Positions 13,488 through 25,464 of a stretch of 64,000 bases of DNA are shown one piece after another. How positions within the stretch are numbered: position 1 is the stretch's first letter; the number at the start of each line of letters is the position of its first letter. The notes under the pieces were generated by a model. The model was not told where the DNA came from, ran no database searches, and saw only the letters and a program-made list of their open reading frames with translations. A program made the translations under genes and the position numbers. Source of the DNA: Axinella damicornis (lineage: Eukaryota; Porifera; Demospongiae; Axinellida; Axinellidae); contig OZ007518.1 of assembly GCA_963931865.1 (NCBI GenBank), positions 1,363,549-1,427,548 on the forward strand, in the 5' to 3' direction.

Positions 13488-13850
13488 TCCCTTCAGAGGG
13501 TTCCATTCCACACGTTTTCACCTACACTCGCACCCACAATGTCAACATAGCACGCTCTTCACAGTTGGTTCAGCCAACCATCCTTCCACCATTCCTTCCC
13601 CCTCCCTCCTCTCCCTCCTTCAGAGGGTTTCATTCCACACGTTTTCACCTACACTCGCACCCTCAATGTCAACATGGCAGGCTCTCCACGGTTGGTTCAG
13701 CCAACCGTCCTTCCCCCATTCCTCCCCCTTACCCCCTTCAGAGGGTTCCATTCCACGTGGTTTCACCTACACTCGCACCCACAATGTCAACATGGCAGGC
13801 TCTCCACAGTTGGTTCAGCCAACCATCCTTCCCCATCCCTCCCCCTCCAA
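13488..13850. repeat. three-copy tandem repeat of about 120-130 bp
   Basis: Copies begin with CCTTCAGAGGGTTCCATTCC at about 13488, 13617 and 13736. Each contains CACCTACACTCGCACCC, then CAGTTGGTTCAGCCAACC, then a C/T-rich tail. The palindromic core GGTTCAGCCAACC is kept in all copies. Pyrimidine-rich DNA follows to about 14040. The long plus-strand open frames here come from the repeat and I do not consider them genes. Confidence 0.85.
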
Positions 13851-14424
13851 CAACCAGACCTCAACAATTCCCCCTCCAACTACAATTTGCACATCTATAC
13901 CCAGTGTAAGAACAATTATCGGGTTTCTCCCTCCCTCTTGCCGTCACTCCCTCCCCCTTTACCCCCTCCTTCCGTTACCCTCCTTCTGTCTCCTTCCCCC
14001 CCTCTCACTCCCTCCCCCTCCTCGTCCTCTGCCACAGGCAGCTGCTCACCTTCCTCTTCCTTCACAGAAACGCACAGCGCTCTTCTCTTTCTTCTTGGAG
14101 CAGCCTAAAACGAAACAATATTTTTCCAAATGAAAAATGAAAAGCAATACACAATCTACAGACAATTGACCCCAACTGGAGACTGTAACATTTTGGGAAC
14201 TTTGGGTGAGATAAAATCAACAAGAGCTGTAATCCTAGACACCTATCATAGTCCGCCAACCAAGGCAGAACACAGCCTTGGATACCAACGGTTATTATAT
14301 TGGATGACACAAAGGGTGGCTATTGGATGACACAAAGAGCAGCAACCTTCAGCGTCCAGATCTTGGGAGCGCACTGCCAATGTACAGTATAAACAGTACA
14401 CTTGCAACATACAGGCTTCCTGTA

Positions 14425-14835
14425 CTCGGACCCCTTGGTAGCCCTTCACCTCCAAGGGGGGACCCTTGATACTGATGCACTCCAAGGTTGAGGCCCCACC
14501 CTTCACCCCCAAGGGTAGCCCTTCACCTCCAAGGGGGTCCCTTGGTACTGATGCACTCCAAGGTTGAGGCCCCACCCTTTCACCCCCAAAGGTAGCCCTT
14601 CACCTCCAAGGGGGTCCCTTCAGCGTGAAAGGGTGGGCTCCAGCTTTGGAGTGTGTCAGTCCCACATGGGTCCCCCCTTGGAGGTAGGCCTTAGCTTCAG
14701 AGGGTCAAGTCGGTCTGAAGGGTCCCCCCTTGGGGGTGAAAGCTAGGGTGGGACCCCAGCCTAGGAGTGCATCAGTACCAAGGGTTCTGGAGATGGGGCC
14801 CACCTTTTGACTCCAAGGGGGAGGGGCCCCTGAAC
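14425..14835. repeat. large imperfect palindrome built of tandem repeats
   Basis: The left arm (about 14425-14625) holds two to three direct repeats with CCCTTCACCTCCAAGGGGG and ACTGATGCACTCCAAGGTTG. The right arm (about 14630-14835) carries the same motifs inverted (CCCCCTTGGAGGT, GGAGTGCATCAGTACCAAGG). It should fold into a long hairpin or cruciform. No terminal duplication was identified. Confidence 0.75.
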
Positions 14836-14839
14836 TGAA

Positions 14840-16490
14840 ACTTTCACTATAAGCTTGCGATGTCTACAGTCAATTCAAGTTCTCTTTATATTCCGTGCAC
14901 TTTCCTGGAACTGCATGAGCTTGGCACAAATTCACAGAGTGCCTCAGCTAAGCTCAGTGCGTATATGTGACCATTATACTTCAGGAGGCACATGCAGTAC
15001 CCCTTATAAACTCTGGCATTGGCCTCAAACTCTAGTGACATTTCTATCAGTGTAATGTTAATTACACAACCCACATAGTCGTGGTTCCTGCTGTGGGGCC
15101 TCTTAACAGCTGCACGCGTTGTCATACTGACATCCACCTGGCGGACGACAACAACACATAAACAAAGAATAAACAGTGGACAAAATAAACCAAGTGGCAG
15201 TGCCAATGGAGTGGATCGTGCAGACTGTTCTCATTTCGTAACACACACAAAATAATTGTTTTGTGTTACGCAGAAGAGGGAGGGCTTCACTGTAGGCGAG
15301 AGTACTGACCATCTTTGGTATACCGTCATCCATATGTTTACGATCAATGCTGTGGGAGGCATTCGAACCCCACACAAGTGCAGCTGCAGCCAATAGCAAT
15401 CATAAAATGATGCCAGCACTAGGCCAGTAGCTCTGTATGGCGAACGTGTTGGATATGCACAAAAAATACCATCTCGCATAAACTGGGTACTCGGTGGTCG
15501 ATTTAATACAGCCCACATGCACAGTATGTAAAGTACTGCATACCTGAGTTCGACGATCGCATACTTTCACCCTCTGGACTACCCCCTGCTTGTACCGCAC
15601 ATGTATCAATCTTGTAGGCTACTCGACAGGTAGCTAAGTGGAATACAGATCGCCCAACGCTCGTCGGCTTTATCATAGTTGCTCAGTAAAACGCTACTTC
15701 TTCACCGGTTGACTTACAAACTCGCTGGTTGACATACAAAACTCACTGGTTGACTTACAAACTCACCTAGGATTCTTGTTTCTGTAGAAAATACGAAGTA
15801 GATCAGGCAGAGAATAGCTTGAAATTCCCTTCAAAGTGACGCTGGCTCAAACTTGCAACTTCAAACGTTCACTGAACAAGCGTTTCACGATCTGCTTCCA
15901 ACGAGGGACGCGTAACTAGTCAACCAGTAGCAACATGCCTTCTGGCTCAGAGCTGTGACCACAGGGCAAGTCAGCAGGAAGTTCAGCGGTTGAGGTTTGC
16001 ACATAAACCAACCTGCCTTCCAACAACAGTTGAGATAAACTCGGAAATTAGATTGAGATAATCATAATTTGGGTGTCGCGGATGCTGTTTCAAATTCATA
16101 GTTATTTACATGGATGGCTTCACGCCATATTGCATTCATAAATACTGCGGATGGACAGCACAGAGCGTGATTGGTTGGCATGGAAAAAGCTGTGAGTTAG
16201 TGGTGGGTTGTGGGTAGCTTTTGAGGGGGTTGCTTGTTGAGGTCCAGAGACTCTGGCCGCAGCCACGTGTTTTTTCGCGCGCCGCTAGCCGCCACAGCAA
16301 CTGCCGATTGGTCAATTGCATAGCAACACCGTAGCAACGCTGGAGATGGAATAAGCCATGTTGGGAGGAGCCATGTTCACTGCTTTTCTCACCCTCCGTT
16401 GATGCTCACAGCTTGGATTTTGTGGCATTTGGTACCTGATTTTCTAGTGCTAATTGGCCAAACTGTTTCCACCCAGCACCTGCTGGGCAA
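14840..16490. other. no gene recognised
   Basis: Short open frames on the minus strand (14886-15609) lack splice support or recognisable domains. A short triplicated ACTGGTTGAC(T/A)TACAAA motif lies at about 15700-15765. Confidence 0.4.
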
Positions 16491-16499
16491 CCGTGAAAG

Positions 16500-19400
16500 A
16501 TGGAAGGTGAAGCAACAGTCCCCGGCATGAACCTAGCAGTGGAAGAGAAGACTCAGAGTGCAACAGAAAGAAAGCCGGGCACTGTGAAAGGATCGTGTGC
16601 CCAGTTCCTGCGGCACAACCCTCGTTTCATCAACGAACCCATCTGCCATGTCCTGCCGACTGAGTGGAGTACGTCCATGGCTGACTGCATGCATTGGACG
16701 CAAGAGGACTCACAGTGTGCTGTTCATAGTGTGTGAGTATGGGGTTGTGGCTCCGATGAAGTGGTTTCTGATCACTAAGGGAGGTGTGTTAGCCCTAGCG
16801 TCATATCCAGGCTTTCCATCCTTGGCACTTAGGAGCTGAGTGAGAAAGCCTGGATACGATCTCGAGGCTACGCTAACCCTCCCTGTCAAGAGCCTTGCTA
16901 TTCGAGGTGCTAGAGGAGGTGTAGGTCATTGGATGAGACCAGTAGGACATTGACCTTAGTCAAGCACATGCACAGCATGTCACTCCCTCTCAAAGGATAT
17001 GCACCCTAAATATTCTCCTTGGATACGGTTTTACCTCTTCTAAACTGCTAAGAGGTAATCCCATATATCCTGCACCCGTGGAGGATATATGGGCGCCTGT
17101 CCTCCTTAGCTATCCTATACGTGTCTTCAGGCTTCCTATCAAACACTGGAGGTGGGAACAGCCTGGTAAATTAAAGTTCAGTTTCCCTTCTGCCTAACAG
17201 AGTTGTAATCAAAGTGCCGGATAAATACGGTCTCATTCCCAGGCCACGCAGGAGAAGGAAAAGTGACCTCGGAATGAGGCTGGATAAATGTCGGCCTCAT
17301 TCCCAGGCCATGCGGGGGGGAATGTAAAGTGGCCTGGGAATGAGGCTTAAATACTGTCGAGGGAACGAGATCTACTTCTCGGTTGGTTTCTTTGGCTTCC
17401 CCCAGGCCTCATAGCAATGACTCGACGTCCCGATCGGACTACCAACCTCCCTCTTCAGATCACAGACTGCAGCCCTTGAAGAAGCATCGCCCGCCGGACA
17501 ACATCACCGCCATAGGTGTGTGCTAGAGTAAACATCCTGGCTGAGATTTGACCAATCAGAGGGCCACATTATAGCAGTATTTTATTATCGGGCAGTGCTT
17601 ACACATGCACACTTGGAGATCTGATTACCTTCAAACCTCAGCCAGTAGTACATTGTTCATCTTATGAACCTCAATCAGGATATCCTTTCCAAACCAAATA
17701 AGGTTTGAAATCAATTTTAATTTGGCAGTGACATCATCCCAAGGTCTCTAGGCACACAATTGCTGACCCTTGTGACAGTCACCAGCTAGTCACATTGTTT
17801 CCTTAGCCACAAGATAGTCCTTCCGTTCCACATCGAAACCATGTCCTTGTTTATACACACGTTGTTGGAAAGTTAAAAGTTAGGTTATGGGTGCGTATTC
17901 AGCACTTTCTTCACATGACGGGCATGCATGACTTGTCTTTCCCCTAGAGCGAGCTGAACGATTGAGTACTCTGTTCACATGACGACTTTGTCTTTCCCCT
18001 AGAGCGAGCTGAATGATTACTATATATGTAGTTTACATACTCATACTACGTGAATATTAGAATTAGCTCATTGTATGTTCAAGAGCAGTATAAGATGACT
18101 GCTAGCCAGTTTACTCTCATATTGTACGAACACATACCTCCTAAAAACGGACCTCCCTCGACACCCATAACTTTGTGATCGGCCCAAGATATGATAGTGT
18201 AACAACTGCCAAACAATACACCAATAGGTACAAAGGGATCACTGTCGTGCGCTGGTCTTCTCCATAATAGTCTCACAGGACAGACCCTCACGTGGATGAG
18301 GGTCACCGTATTTCATACTGGAGGCGATGAAATACTGGCGGTGGAAACGGCCTGGGAATGAGGCTAAGTAGAGGCCTGTCAGTCGTGTGGTATGCTACGA
18401 ATCCATGCATGTGCATACCCCTTTAGGAATTCCATACCTTTCCCAAAATTCTCTATTGATGAGGTTAATCAGTGATAATCAATCTAGTGATGCTATTTGG
18501 TGTGCAGTCGTACCTAGCCTCGTTCCCAGGCTCCTCCCCAGCTTTTTGTCACATACATGTACAGTATTCGACAGCCTGGGAACGAGGCTAGTCATACCTA
18601 CAGTACTCTACCCGGTGTGCAGTCATACCCAGACTAGCCCCTAGCCCCTCTCTGCCCTCCACGCGCGACTTCACCACACGCTCGCTTGACCGGCCGGGCG
18701 GAGAGGAGCTAGCGACTAGACTGAGTCATTCCTGAGCTTGTAAGTATGCAATACCTGGAACGCAGCTGCAATACCTGGAACGCAGCTGCATACTTACAGT
18801 GCATGGAATGAGGATGTATTTCCTAATCCAATTTGACCTCTTTAAAAGAGTAGGGGAATTTCAATTTGAAAGTATTGGGATTACAGCTACTTAATTGGTA
18901 AGTGTCAATCAAAAAGGGCTGAACAACAAGCTGTCCCTTGGCTTTGTACACAGCATTGTTTTTCTTTCACTTGTGGCACTGTTCACGGTCACACAGCAGC
19001 CACGGGATGTACCCATGTGTCAGCCGTGTTTAGCTCCACCTCTGAATGGTCGGGGAGTGAGGGTGGTGGCACTGTTCGCACACACCAGCCTGTTTGTCAC
19101 CTGATTTCCGGCAGGTGTTGTCCCACATTCTGTGAAGGTCTTGCTCGGTGATGGATGGGTCGTCTAGTGTGTCATTGATCAGGTGATCCCCGCTCATTGA
19201 TCAGGTGACCCCGCTCATTGATCAGGTGTTCCCCGCTCATTGATCAGGTGATCCCCGCTCATTGATCAGGTGATCCCCGCTCATTGATCAGGTGATCCCC
19301 GCTCATTGATCAGGTGATCCCGCTCATTAATCAGGTGATCCCCGCTCATTGATCATGTGATCCCCGCTGGTGTTGGCTGTGTGGATTCTCTTCTGGTGGG

Positions 19401-20614
19401 AATCCAGCTCTCTTTGGAAAGACTGGGGGTGGGCTCTGTTGTATTTTGTCTTCCGAACCTGCTCAAGTTGGCACCAGTGGAATGATTAGGATAGTGTAGA
19501 GGAGAGATGACTACTGTCTTTACTGCTTGCAGACTTTACATGGGAGAGTTTGGATATGAGTCAATATATTTGTCCTTTTGATGTTAGATGATGTAGGCTC
19601 GGCTGTGTATAAACAGGCACTTGATGTGGCTGTGGAGCTCTTGTTCCTCCTCCCAGCCTAGTAGCTCCGGCTTCTCAACCACAGTGTGAGTGAAATATCA
19701 GGCAGCCTAGCTGGTACTTACATGTACTTTATTACAACGTCACTAGTAGAGAGAACGGAGCACACATCTTCTGTGTAGTTACAACTATCTGTGGTCAATC
19801 TTATTATGAAAACATACGTTGTTTATGCAATGGTTAATGTTGATGAGCTGCTGGAAGCAACTTTAGTTCTAGACCTCGTTCCCAGACCCTGAACGCTTCT
19901 GGGAACGAGACTAGACCTGATGATGTCCTACTGGTCTCATCAACAGTGCTTTATCTTACAGTGATGCCATGCCAACTGTCATCACCATGATGATGTCACT
20001 ATGATGTCATAGTGTGATGCTGACTGTACCTAGTACAGTACACCCACTGCCGGTTCAGATGTGCTTGTTACCACATAGTCATGTTCTGTGTCATCACCAT
20101 GATGATGTCACTGTGATGATGTCACTATGATGTCATAGTGTGATGCTTACTGTGTGCCCGTGTGCAGTACACCCACTGCCGTTTCAGATGTGTTTGTTAC
20201 CACACAGTCATGTTCTGTGTCATCACCATGATGATGATGTCACTGTGATGATGTCACTATGATGTCATAGTGTGATGCTTACTGTGTGCCCGTGTGCAGT
20301 ACACCCACTGCCGTTTCAGATGTGTTTGTTACCACACAGTCATGTTCTGTGTCATCACCATGATGATGATGTCACTGTGATGATGTCACTATGATGTCAT
20401 AGTGTGATGCTTACTGTGTGCCCGTATGTACATGTGCAGTACACCCACTGCCGGTCCAGATGTGTTTGTTACCACACAGCCACGAACTGTATTCGTACCG
20501 ACAGTCATAACGCCATTCTCACAGCGGAGCAGATCAACCATACTCAACAGTTGCAGTGCTTGCAATAAGTTTCCAAAAGTGTACGGTCAACAAGGCTGGA
20601 CGAAGTCAGATTGA
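16500..20614 (+). CDS. unrecognised multi-exon gene (tentative)
   Basis: Exon 16500-16732 starts with ATG and gives 77 codons (MEGEATVPGMNLAVEEKTQS...) before a GT|GTGAGTAT donor. Exon 17406-17515 follows a CCCCCAG acceptor, is open in the matching phase (SRSDYQPPSSDHRLQPLKKH) and ends ATAG|GTGTGT. Exon 19588-19685 follows GATGTTAG. The phase-compatible frame reads DDVGSAVYKQALDVAVELLF but meets TAG at 19659, while another frame of the same exon is open into the GTGAGTG donor. Exon 20440-20614 continues that other frame (TPTAGPDVFVTTQPRTVFVP) to TGA, with AATAAA at 20643. So either 19588-19685 has an internal alternative acceptor, or one exon is missing. I recognise no domain. Miniature elements lie in its introns (16795-16873, 17230-17345, 18515-18590). 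Confidence 0.4.
18515..18590. mobile_element. palindromic miniature element (TAGCCTCG type)
   Basis: The ends are TAGCCTCGTTCCCAGGCT and AGCCTGGGAACGAGGCTA. The flanks GTCGTACC / GTCATACC look like a slightly diverged target duplication. It lies inside a putative intron. Confidence 0.75.
18735..18800. repeat. inverted repeat enclosing a 20-bp tandem duplication
   Basis: GTAAGTATGCA at the left and TGCATACTTAC at the right pair perfectly. Between them the unit ATACCTGGAACGCAGCTGCA occurs twice. Confidence 0.75.
19173..19368. repeat. 22-bp minisatellite, about nine copies
   Basis: The unit is approximately CATTGATCAGGTGATCCCCG plus CT, with single-base variants and one-base deletions. It contains the palindrome TGATCA in each copy. 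Confidence 0.9.
19975..20440. repeat. tandem repeat of about 130 bp carrying a duplicated acceptor and exon start
   Basis: GTACACCCACTGCC recurs at about 20038, 20166, 20297 and 20438, each followed by CAGATGTG(C/T)TTGTTACC. The last copy is the start of the terminal exon proposed at 20440; earlier copies are truncated and run into ATGATGTCACTATGATGTCA blocks. The repeat unit therefore includes a splice acceptor (TGTGCAG) and about 45 bp of exon-like sequence. Confidence 0.75.
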
Positions 20615-20642
20615 ACCGGACACTTGACTACACAGTAACCCT

Positions 20643-20648
20643 AATAAA
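20643..20648 (+). terminator. poly(A) signal AATAAA
   Basis: AATAAA begins 29 bp after the TGA that closes the frame of 20440-20614. This supports a transcript end here. Confidence 0.45.
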
Positions 20649-21485
20649 CATTATAGCACATAATGGTTCGAATCCCAGCTGGTCCCAGAATTTTTTCTGT
20701 GGATTATTCTCTCTCTCCGAAGCTTGCATTAACACATGATTATGTTTGTGATGTCGCATACTGCCGATAGTATTGTTTGCAGGTTCAAAATTTAACCCAA
20801 TTCGCTAAAATTGGATTAGTACCTGCAAATTAATTAGTTGGGATTTTTGGCGGGCAACATGAAAACGAGAGTTTGTAACAAGACTTTTGACGAGACCAAT
20901 CCTATAGCTCAGAGTTCAGCACTACAATACAACTGATAATATTACCAGCATATTGAACATAGGCATCAGCACGTCTCTTGTTGCGCTGAATTGCCAGCCT
21001 CGAGAACAATGCATGTCACTTTTGAACCTACTTGGGGTGGTTCACGTTGGCATGACGATATTGGTACCTTGGTAAAATACAATTTCAGTAGATTAGGTGT
21101 CAAATGGCATTTATTTACTGCATGCTGCGTAAAACCCTGGTGTACAGTTTGACCACTACCACCCATGATCTGTGACATGTGCTAATGGCTGTTGTGACCC
21201 AGCGACTCCGCTTGCACCAAAACTGTCAGCATCTGTTCTATATCATATTAACAAAGCTACGTACCAGCCTCACTTCCAGGCCCGAAGCACCATGACACCT
21301 CTGCAGTGCACTGCAAAGGGTCCCAACTGCTTATTCGGTACCGAAACTAGGGGTGTACATGTTTCAGACAAATTCTGACAAATTCTAAATTTAGTTTTCA
21401 TCGCAACAGATGTTCAAACACTCTGCATAACTCCATGTTGGATTATCTGACTAACAACCTGTCACCTGTGATATATTTCCTGCAG

Positions 21486-22306
21486 CCCCCCTGACTAACA
21501 ACTCGTCACCTGTGAAAGTGAAGGAGCGTATCTCATTTCGCCACCAGTACAACAGTCGAACTAACCCCAGTGAGCCGGTCAGAGGCAAGGTAATGTGTAT
21601 ACCACTCAAGGATTCTATGGCAGGGTATTGCAGTATAAGCGTACATATATTATATGTGTACCAAATGCCATTATTAAGTATACACAATTATTATACCAGA
21701 TGTTACCTAGAGCAACATGCTTTGGGGTAGCTAGCGCGATTGACCACTGTGATGAATGAGCGTGACTACAACAGTTCAACGCATGATGCAATTTCGTGTC
21801 ATGTGACAAAGTTCTGAAATTTGATTTGTACTGCCAACTTTCTGGCAGTGGACGTAACAGTTTGAACTCACGGAAGTTGCCAGACCATTTCTCCTATATA
21901 CAGCCTGGGAACGAGGCTAGCCTCCGTGTCTACTGCATCCCCTATTAGGATGAACCTGTGATGTCATATCACAAAACAGCATTCACTGTTTATACGTCTT
22001 ATCTGCATTCTTTAGTGGGCCATCTTCTGAAGGTAATCATACTATAGTGGGATACCTTGTAGCGTCTAGTGCTCATCCTGGAATACCCACTTCGGTAGTA
22101 TCCTTATCACTTGCAAGGTAGCCTCGGTCCCTGTCCATTCTCCGACACAGCATGGGAACGAGGCTACTTGCAAGGTGGACAAAGTTCCATGACTTCAAAA
22201 TGGATAAAGCTTCTTGTATGCATGCAGTGGTCTCCGATTGAATAATGAACTCAGCTACTACATGTACTAAACTTTTGTCTTATAGCCTTGTGACTGTGTT
22301 TATTGA
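21486..22306 (+). CDS. two further exons, possibly an alternative 3' end of the 16.5-kb gene
   Basis: Segment 21486-21589 follows CCTGCAG, is open only in the phase that needs one upstream base, and ends AAG|GTAATG. It encodes LTNNSSPVKVKERISFRHQY, then NSRTNPSEPVRGK. Segment 22286-22306 follows TCTTATAG and reads PCDCVY then TGA in the matching phase. The residue composition looks coding. I do not recognise the protein and could not find the exon that would supply phase 1 before 21486. Confidence 0.4.
22119..22166. mobile_element. short palindromic miniature element with 9-bp TSD
   Basis: The ends are TAGCCTCGGTCCC and GGGAACGAGGCTA. CTTGCAAGG is duplicated exactly at 22110-22118 and 22167-22175. 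At 48 bp it is one of the shortest members of the family in the window. Confidence 0.85.
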
Positions 22307-22309
22307 TGG

Positions 22310-23100
22310 ACTGAATCTATTTTCGAGTGGCCCCAAGACAGATCAGCATCCTCACGTCTCACTCTAACCTCGTGGATACATCTGATTGCATCCAATGACT
22401 CGGACATACAGCTTGCCTCGTTCCAATGTTGCTTGTAGGCGGCTAGTTTTCGGCTCATTAATGCACACATTTATGATACCACATACTGTCAAGACAGTTG
22501 AAGCAAACAGCGGTGGCCAACAGGAAGATAAACTTTCCCATAACTTCACTTCCAAGGTTACCCCAACTTGATTACTTGTTTGTATAACACTGCAATAGTG
22601 AAGGTTAAGATCTGTAGGTATCCATGACATTGTTGTGTTCTTGCATACCCCACAAACTAAGTTTTTGTTTTGTACTTCAAAGCTGGGAATTAGGCTAAGC
22701 AGGTTGAAACAGATTTACCACAAATTTGTTTACTCAGGAAATGGGTCAAAGATGTAATCTAATAAGGTTCCAGGAAGTGTTTTCATCTTATCAAATTATG
22801 CTGAGGTGAAGTTTAAAGGTCAATGTCATCCCACTTCACTTCCTTCCTGGTTTCCATGACGCAGCTCCATGGCAGCTTTGTGTGGGAAGAACCTCCTGGA
22901 AGAACTTAAGGAGAACAGGAACTGAACTCCTAGTTTCTGGTTTCTTTTGTGTCTTTGTCATATCCTTCCTGTGCACACTCTGTGCTGAGCTGATGGTACC
23001 TGTCCAATATCAGTATCTGTATGTACTATCTAATAGATGCAGTTTTTATGTCCGAAGTATTTCAATGTACGTAGATGTTAGAGTTCATTACTACGTATAA
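22310..23100. other. no gene recognised
   Basis: Plausibly 3'UTR and intergenic DNA after the TGA at 22304-22306. The open frame at 22882-23100 has no supporting features. Confidence 0.4.
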
Positions 23101-23107
23101 CCACCCC

Positions 23108-23217
23108 TAGTCTCATTCCCAGACCGTTTATCCAGCGTGTGTATCACATCCAGTATAACACATGGAAATACTAAAAGCGATCCGTGCTGGGGTTGGTTGG
23201 GTCTGGGAACGAGACTA
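23108..23217. mobile_element. palindromic miniature element (TAGTCTCA type) with 9-bp TSD
   Basis: The ends are TAGTCTCATTCCCAGACC and GGTCTGGGAACGAGACTA. AACCACCCC is duplicated exactly at 23099-23107 and 23218-23226. The interior (GATCCGTGCTGGGGTTGG) is shared with the element at 6136-6243. Confidence 0.85.
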
Positions 23218-23468
23218 AACCACCCCCAATAGAAATTAAATCCTGAAACTTATTGCAGACCTCTAGAATCATTGGAATGAGGTCATAATAATCCTAGTAT
23301 GTATCAACTATGCCATTCTTTATGGTTGGGCGTCAAGGGTAGTCCCCATAGAGCAGGGTTTCATCCAGGGGGGAGATACCCCCAAATTAACCTCCCCCCT
23401 AACAGATGCAGACATGGATGGAGAACAAGCATGTACGGTTGTACGTAATTTACTGACCCCCGTAGATG

Positions 23469-23730
23469 TGCATGCCATGTGCGTGCCTCATGCATGCCAT
23501 GTGTGTGCCTCGTGCATGCCATGTGCGTGCCTCGTGCATGCCATGTGCGTGCCTCATGCATGCCATGTGCGTGCCTCGTGCATGCCATGTGCGTGCCTCG
23601 TGCATGCCATGTGCGTGCCTCGTGCATGCCATGTGCTTGCCTCGTGCATGCCATGTGCGTGCCTCGTGCATGCCATGTGTGTGCCTTGTGCATGCCTCAT
23701 GCATGCCATGTGCGTGCCTCATGCATGCCA
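23469..23730. repeat. 22-bp minisatellite, about 12 copies
   Basis: The unit is approximately CATGCCATGTGCGTGCCTCG plus TG. The period keeps several frames open on both strands, so the apparent Cys/His-rich open frames are repeat artefacts. Confidence 0.9.
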
Positions 23731-24604
23731 GCCGCTAGCCCCTATCTGCCTGCCCGGTTGGGCTAGCAGCTAGACTGGCCTCATGCCCACTCACAATGCT
23801 GAGCTCCTCCTGCCACAATGAAACCTTGCATGATATCTTTACACTCATTACAGCAGGTACTAGGATGGCCATAACTGGCTCGTGTAATGCTGATTATATT
23901 ATCATAGGAGGAAGCTGACCTGAATGCACTAATTATGGAATGGTCTTCCTGGAACTGGAACTCTTGGTACACAATAAAGTGGCTGATTGCACCATGGCAG
24001 CAGAAAGGCCATTCATATCAGCTAGGACCAATCTGTACTCGGCTTCACCTCGCGATCGAGTCGGCTTCACCTCGCGATCGAGTTTCTCACAGTGTCAAAC
24101 AATTATGCTTGTGTCCTCAAATTATACAAGCTGTACTTGTCACTCGTATGCCAAGAGTTATAAATTTTGCCAGAGTATTACAAAATCCATGGAAACAACT
24201 TGAAAACGATTGTGTTGTAGGATACATAATGGTACAAAGTGATGCATATTCAATTATGGTTCTGGGTGTGGAGTAATTAGCTGTACTGCAGTACATGGGT
24301 AATTTGTAAGCTTACACCTTTTCATGGCCCAATTTGGGACACAAGAAAGCCAGAAAAAGCCTAACTCAATCTGCCAGATCAAATGTAGTGTAACGTGAGA
24401 CCATACGGATGACTGTTTATGGTGGCCTAATATGATATCAAGTTTGCACATACTCTGTTTGTGTGGGTTGAGCGCAGGCTTTGGACTGGCAGCCGCTTGC
24501 TCTGAGCTGGGCTTGGCAGCCAATTTACCCACAAACAAAACATCTGGTAAGAGTGGCCTGTGTCTGACAACTGGGACAGACATTTCCAAAATGGAATTGA
24601 CTCT

Positions 24605-24670
24605 AATCTCCAGCAATATCTAGTAATCTCCAGTAATCTATAGTAATTTCTAGTAATCTCCAGTAATCTC
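24605..24670. repeat. decamer repeat, inverse orientation (AGTAATCTCC)
   Basis: About six copies of AGTAATCTCC and variants. This is the reverse complement of the unit at 7735-7812. Confidence 0.8.
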
Positions 24671-24771
24671 TGGTTCGGTGTGAATGGAAATCTGATTGGG
24701 TGGTGGGTGTTTGTGCATTGTTGGGTGAATTTGAAACAAGGAACTGCTTCCATATTGACAGTCATTCGTAT

Positions 24772-25418
24772 GGTCCTGGAAGGGGGCAATGTACACAAAG
24801 CTGTCCGTATGGTCCTGGAAGGGGGCAATGTACACAAAGCTGTCCGTATGGTCCTGGAAGGGGGCAATGTACACAAAGCTAATGTTGGTCCTGGAAGGGG
24901 GCAATGTACACAAAGCTGTCCGTATGGTCCTGGAAGGGGGCAATGTACACAAAGCTAATGTTGGTCCTGGAAGGGGGCAATGTACACAAAGCTGTCCGTA
25001 CGGTCCTGGAATGGGGCAATGTACACAAAGCTAATGTTGGTCCTGGAAGGGGGCAATGTACACAAAGCTGTCCGTATGGTCCTGGAAGGGGGCAATGTAC
25101 ACAAAGCTGTCCGTATGGTCCTGGAAGGGGGCAATGTACACAAAGCTGTCCGTATGGTCCTGGAAGGGGGCAATGTACACAAAGCTAATGTTGGTCCTGG
25201 AAGGGGGCAATGTACACAAAGCTGTCCGTATGGTCCTGGAAGGGGGCAATGTACACAAAGCTAATGTTGGTCCTGGAAGGGGGCAATGTACACAAAGCTG
25301 TCCGTACGGTCCTGGAATGGGGCAATGTACACAAAGCTAATGTTGGTCCTGGAAGGGGGCAATGTACACAAAGCTAATGTTGGTCCTGGAAGGGGGCAAT
25401 GTACACAAAGCTAATGTC
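24772..25418. repeat. 37/39-bp minisatellite with higher-order structure
   Basis: There are seventeen monomers sharing GGTCCTGGAAGGGGGCAATG then TACACAAAGCT, ending either GTCCGTAT (type A, 39 bp) or AATGTT (type B, 37 bp). The order is A A B A B A B, then A A A B A B A B, then B B. A variant pair (A ending GTAC, then B with GGAATGGGG) closes both blocks. This indicates duplication of a seven- to eight-monomer block. The open frames across it are artefacts. Confidence 0.9.
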
Positions 25419-25464
25419 GGTACCCAACATGTGGGGTACTGACATTAGCTGTGTGCACATTGCC
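25394..25464. repeat. palindrome at the end of the minisatellite
   Basis: The last monomer (GGGCAATGTACACAAAGCTA...GGTACCC) is followed after AACAT by an inverted copy (GGGGTACTGACATTAGCT, GTGTGCACATTGCCC). The array therefore terminates in a hairpin-capable inverted monomer. Confidence 0.8.

Noticed and set aside
13472..14133. Pro-rich proteins on the plus strand
   Set aside because: Several overlapping frames over a tandem repeat and pyrimidine-rich DNA; no coding signature.
20655..20700. tRNA-like T-arm GGTTCGAATCCCAGC followed by a T run
   Set aside because: The T-stem does not pair properly, and no acceptor stem complementary to CTGGTCCCA lies about 70 bases upstream.
23466..23773. Cys/His-rich open frames in several frames on both strands
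   Set aside because: A 22-bp minisatellite keeps all these frames open; there is no start context, splice site or domain.
24427..25340. Repetitive proteins in the 24.8-25.3 kb array
   Set aside because: The frames arise from 37/39-bp monomers on both strands and shift between A and B monomers.
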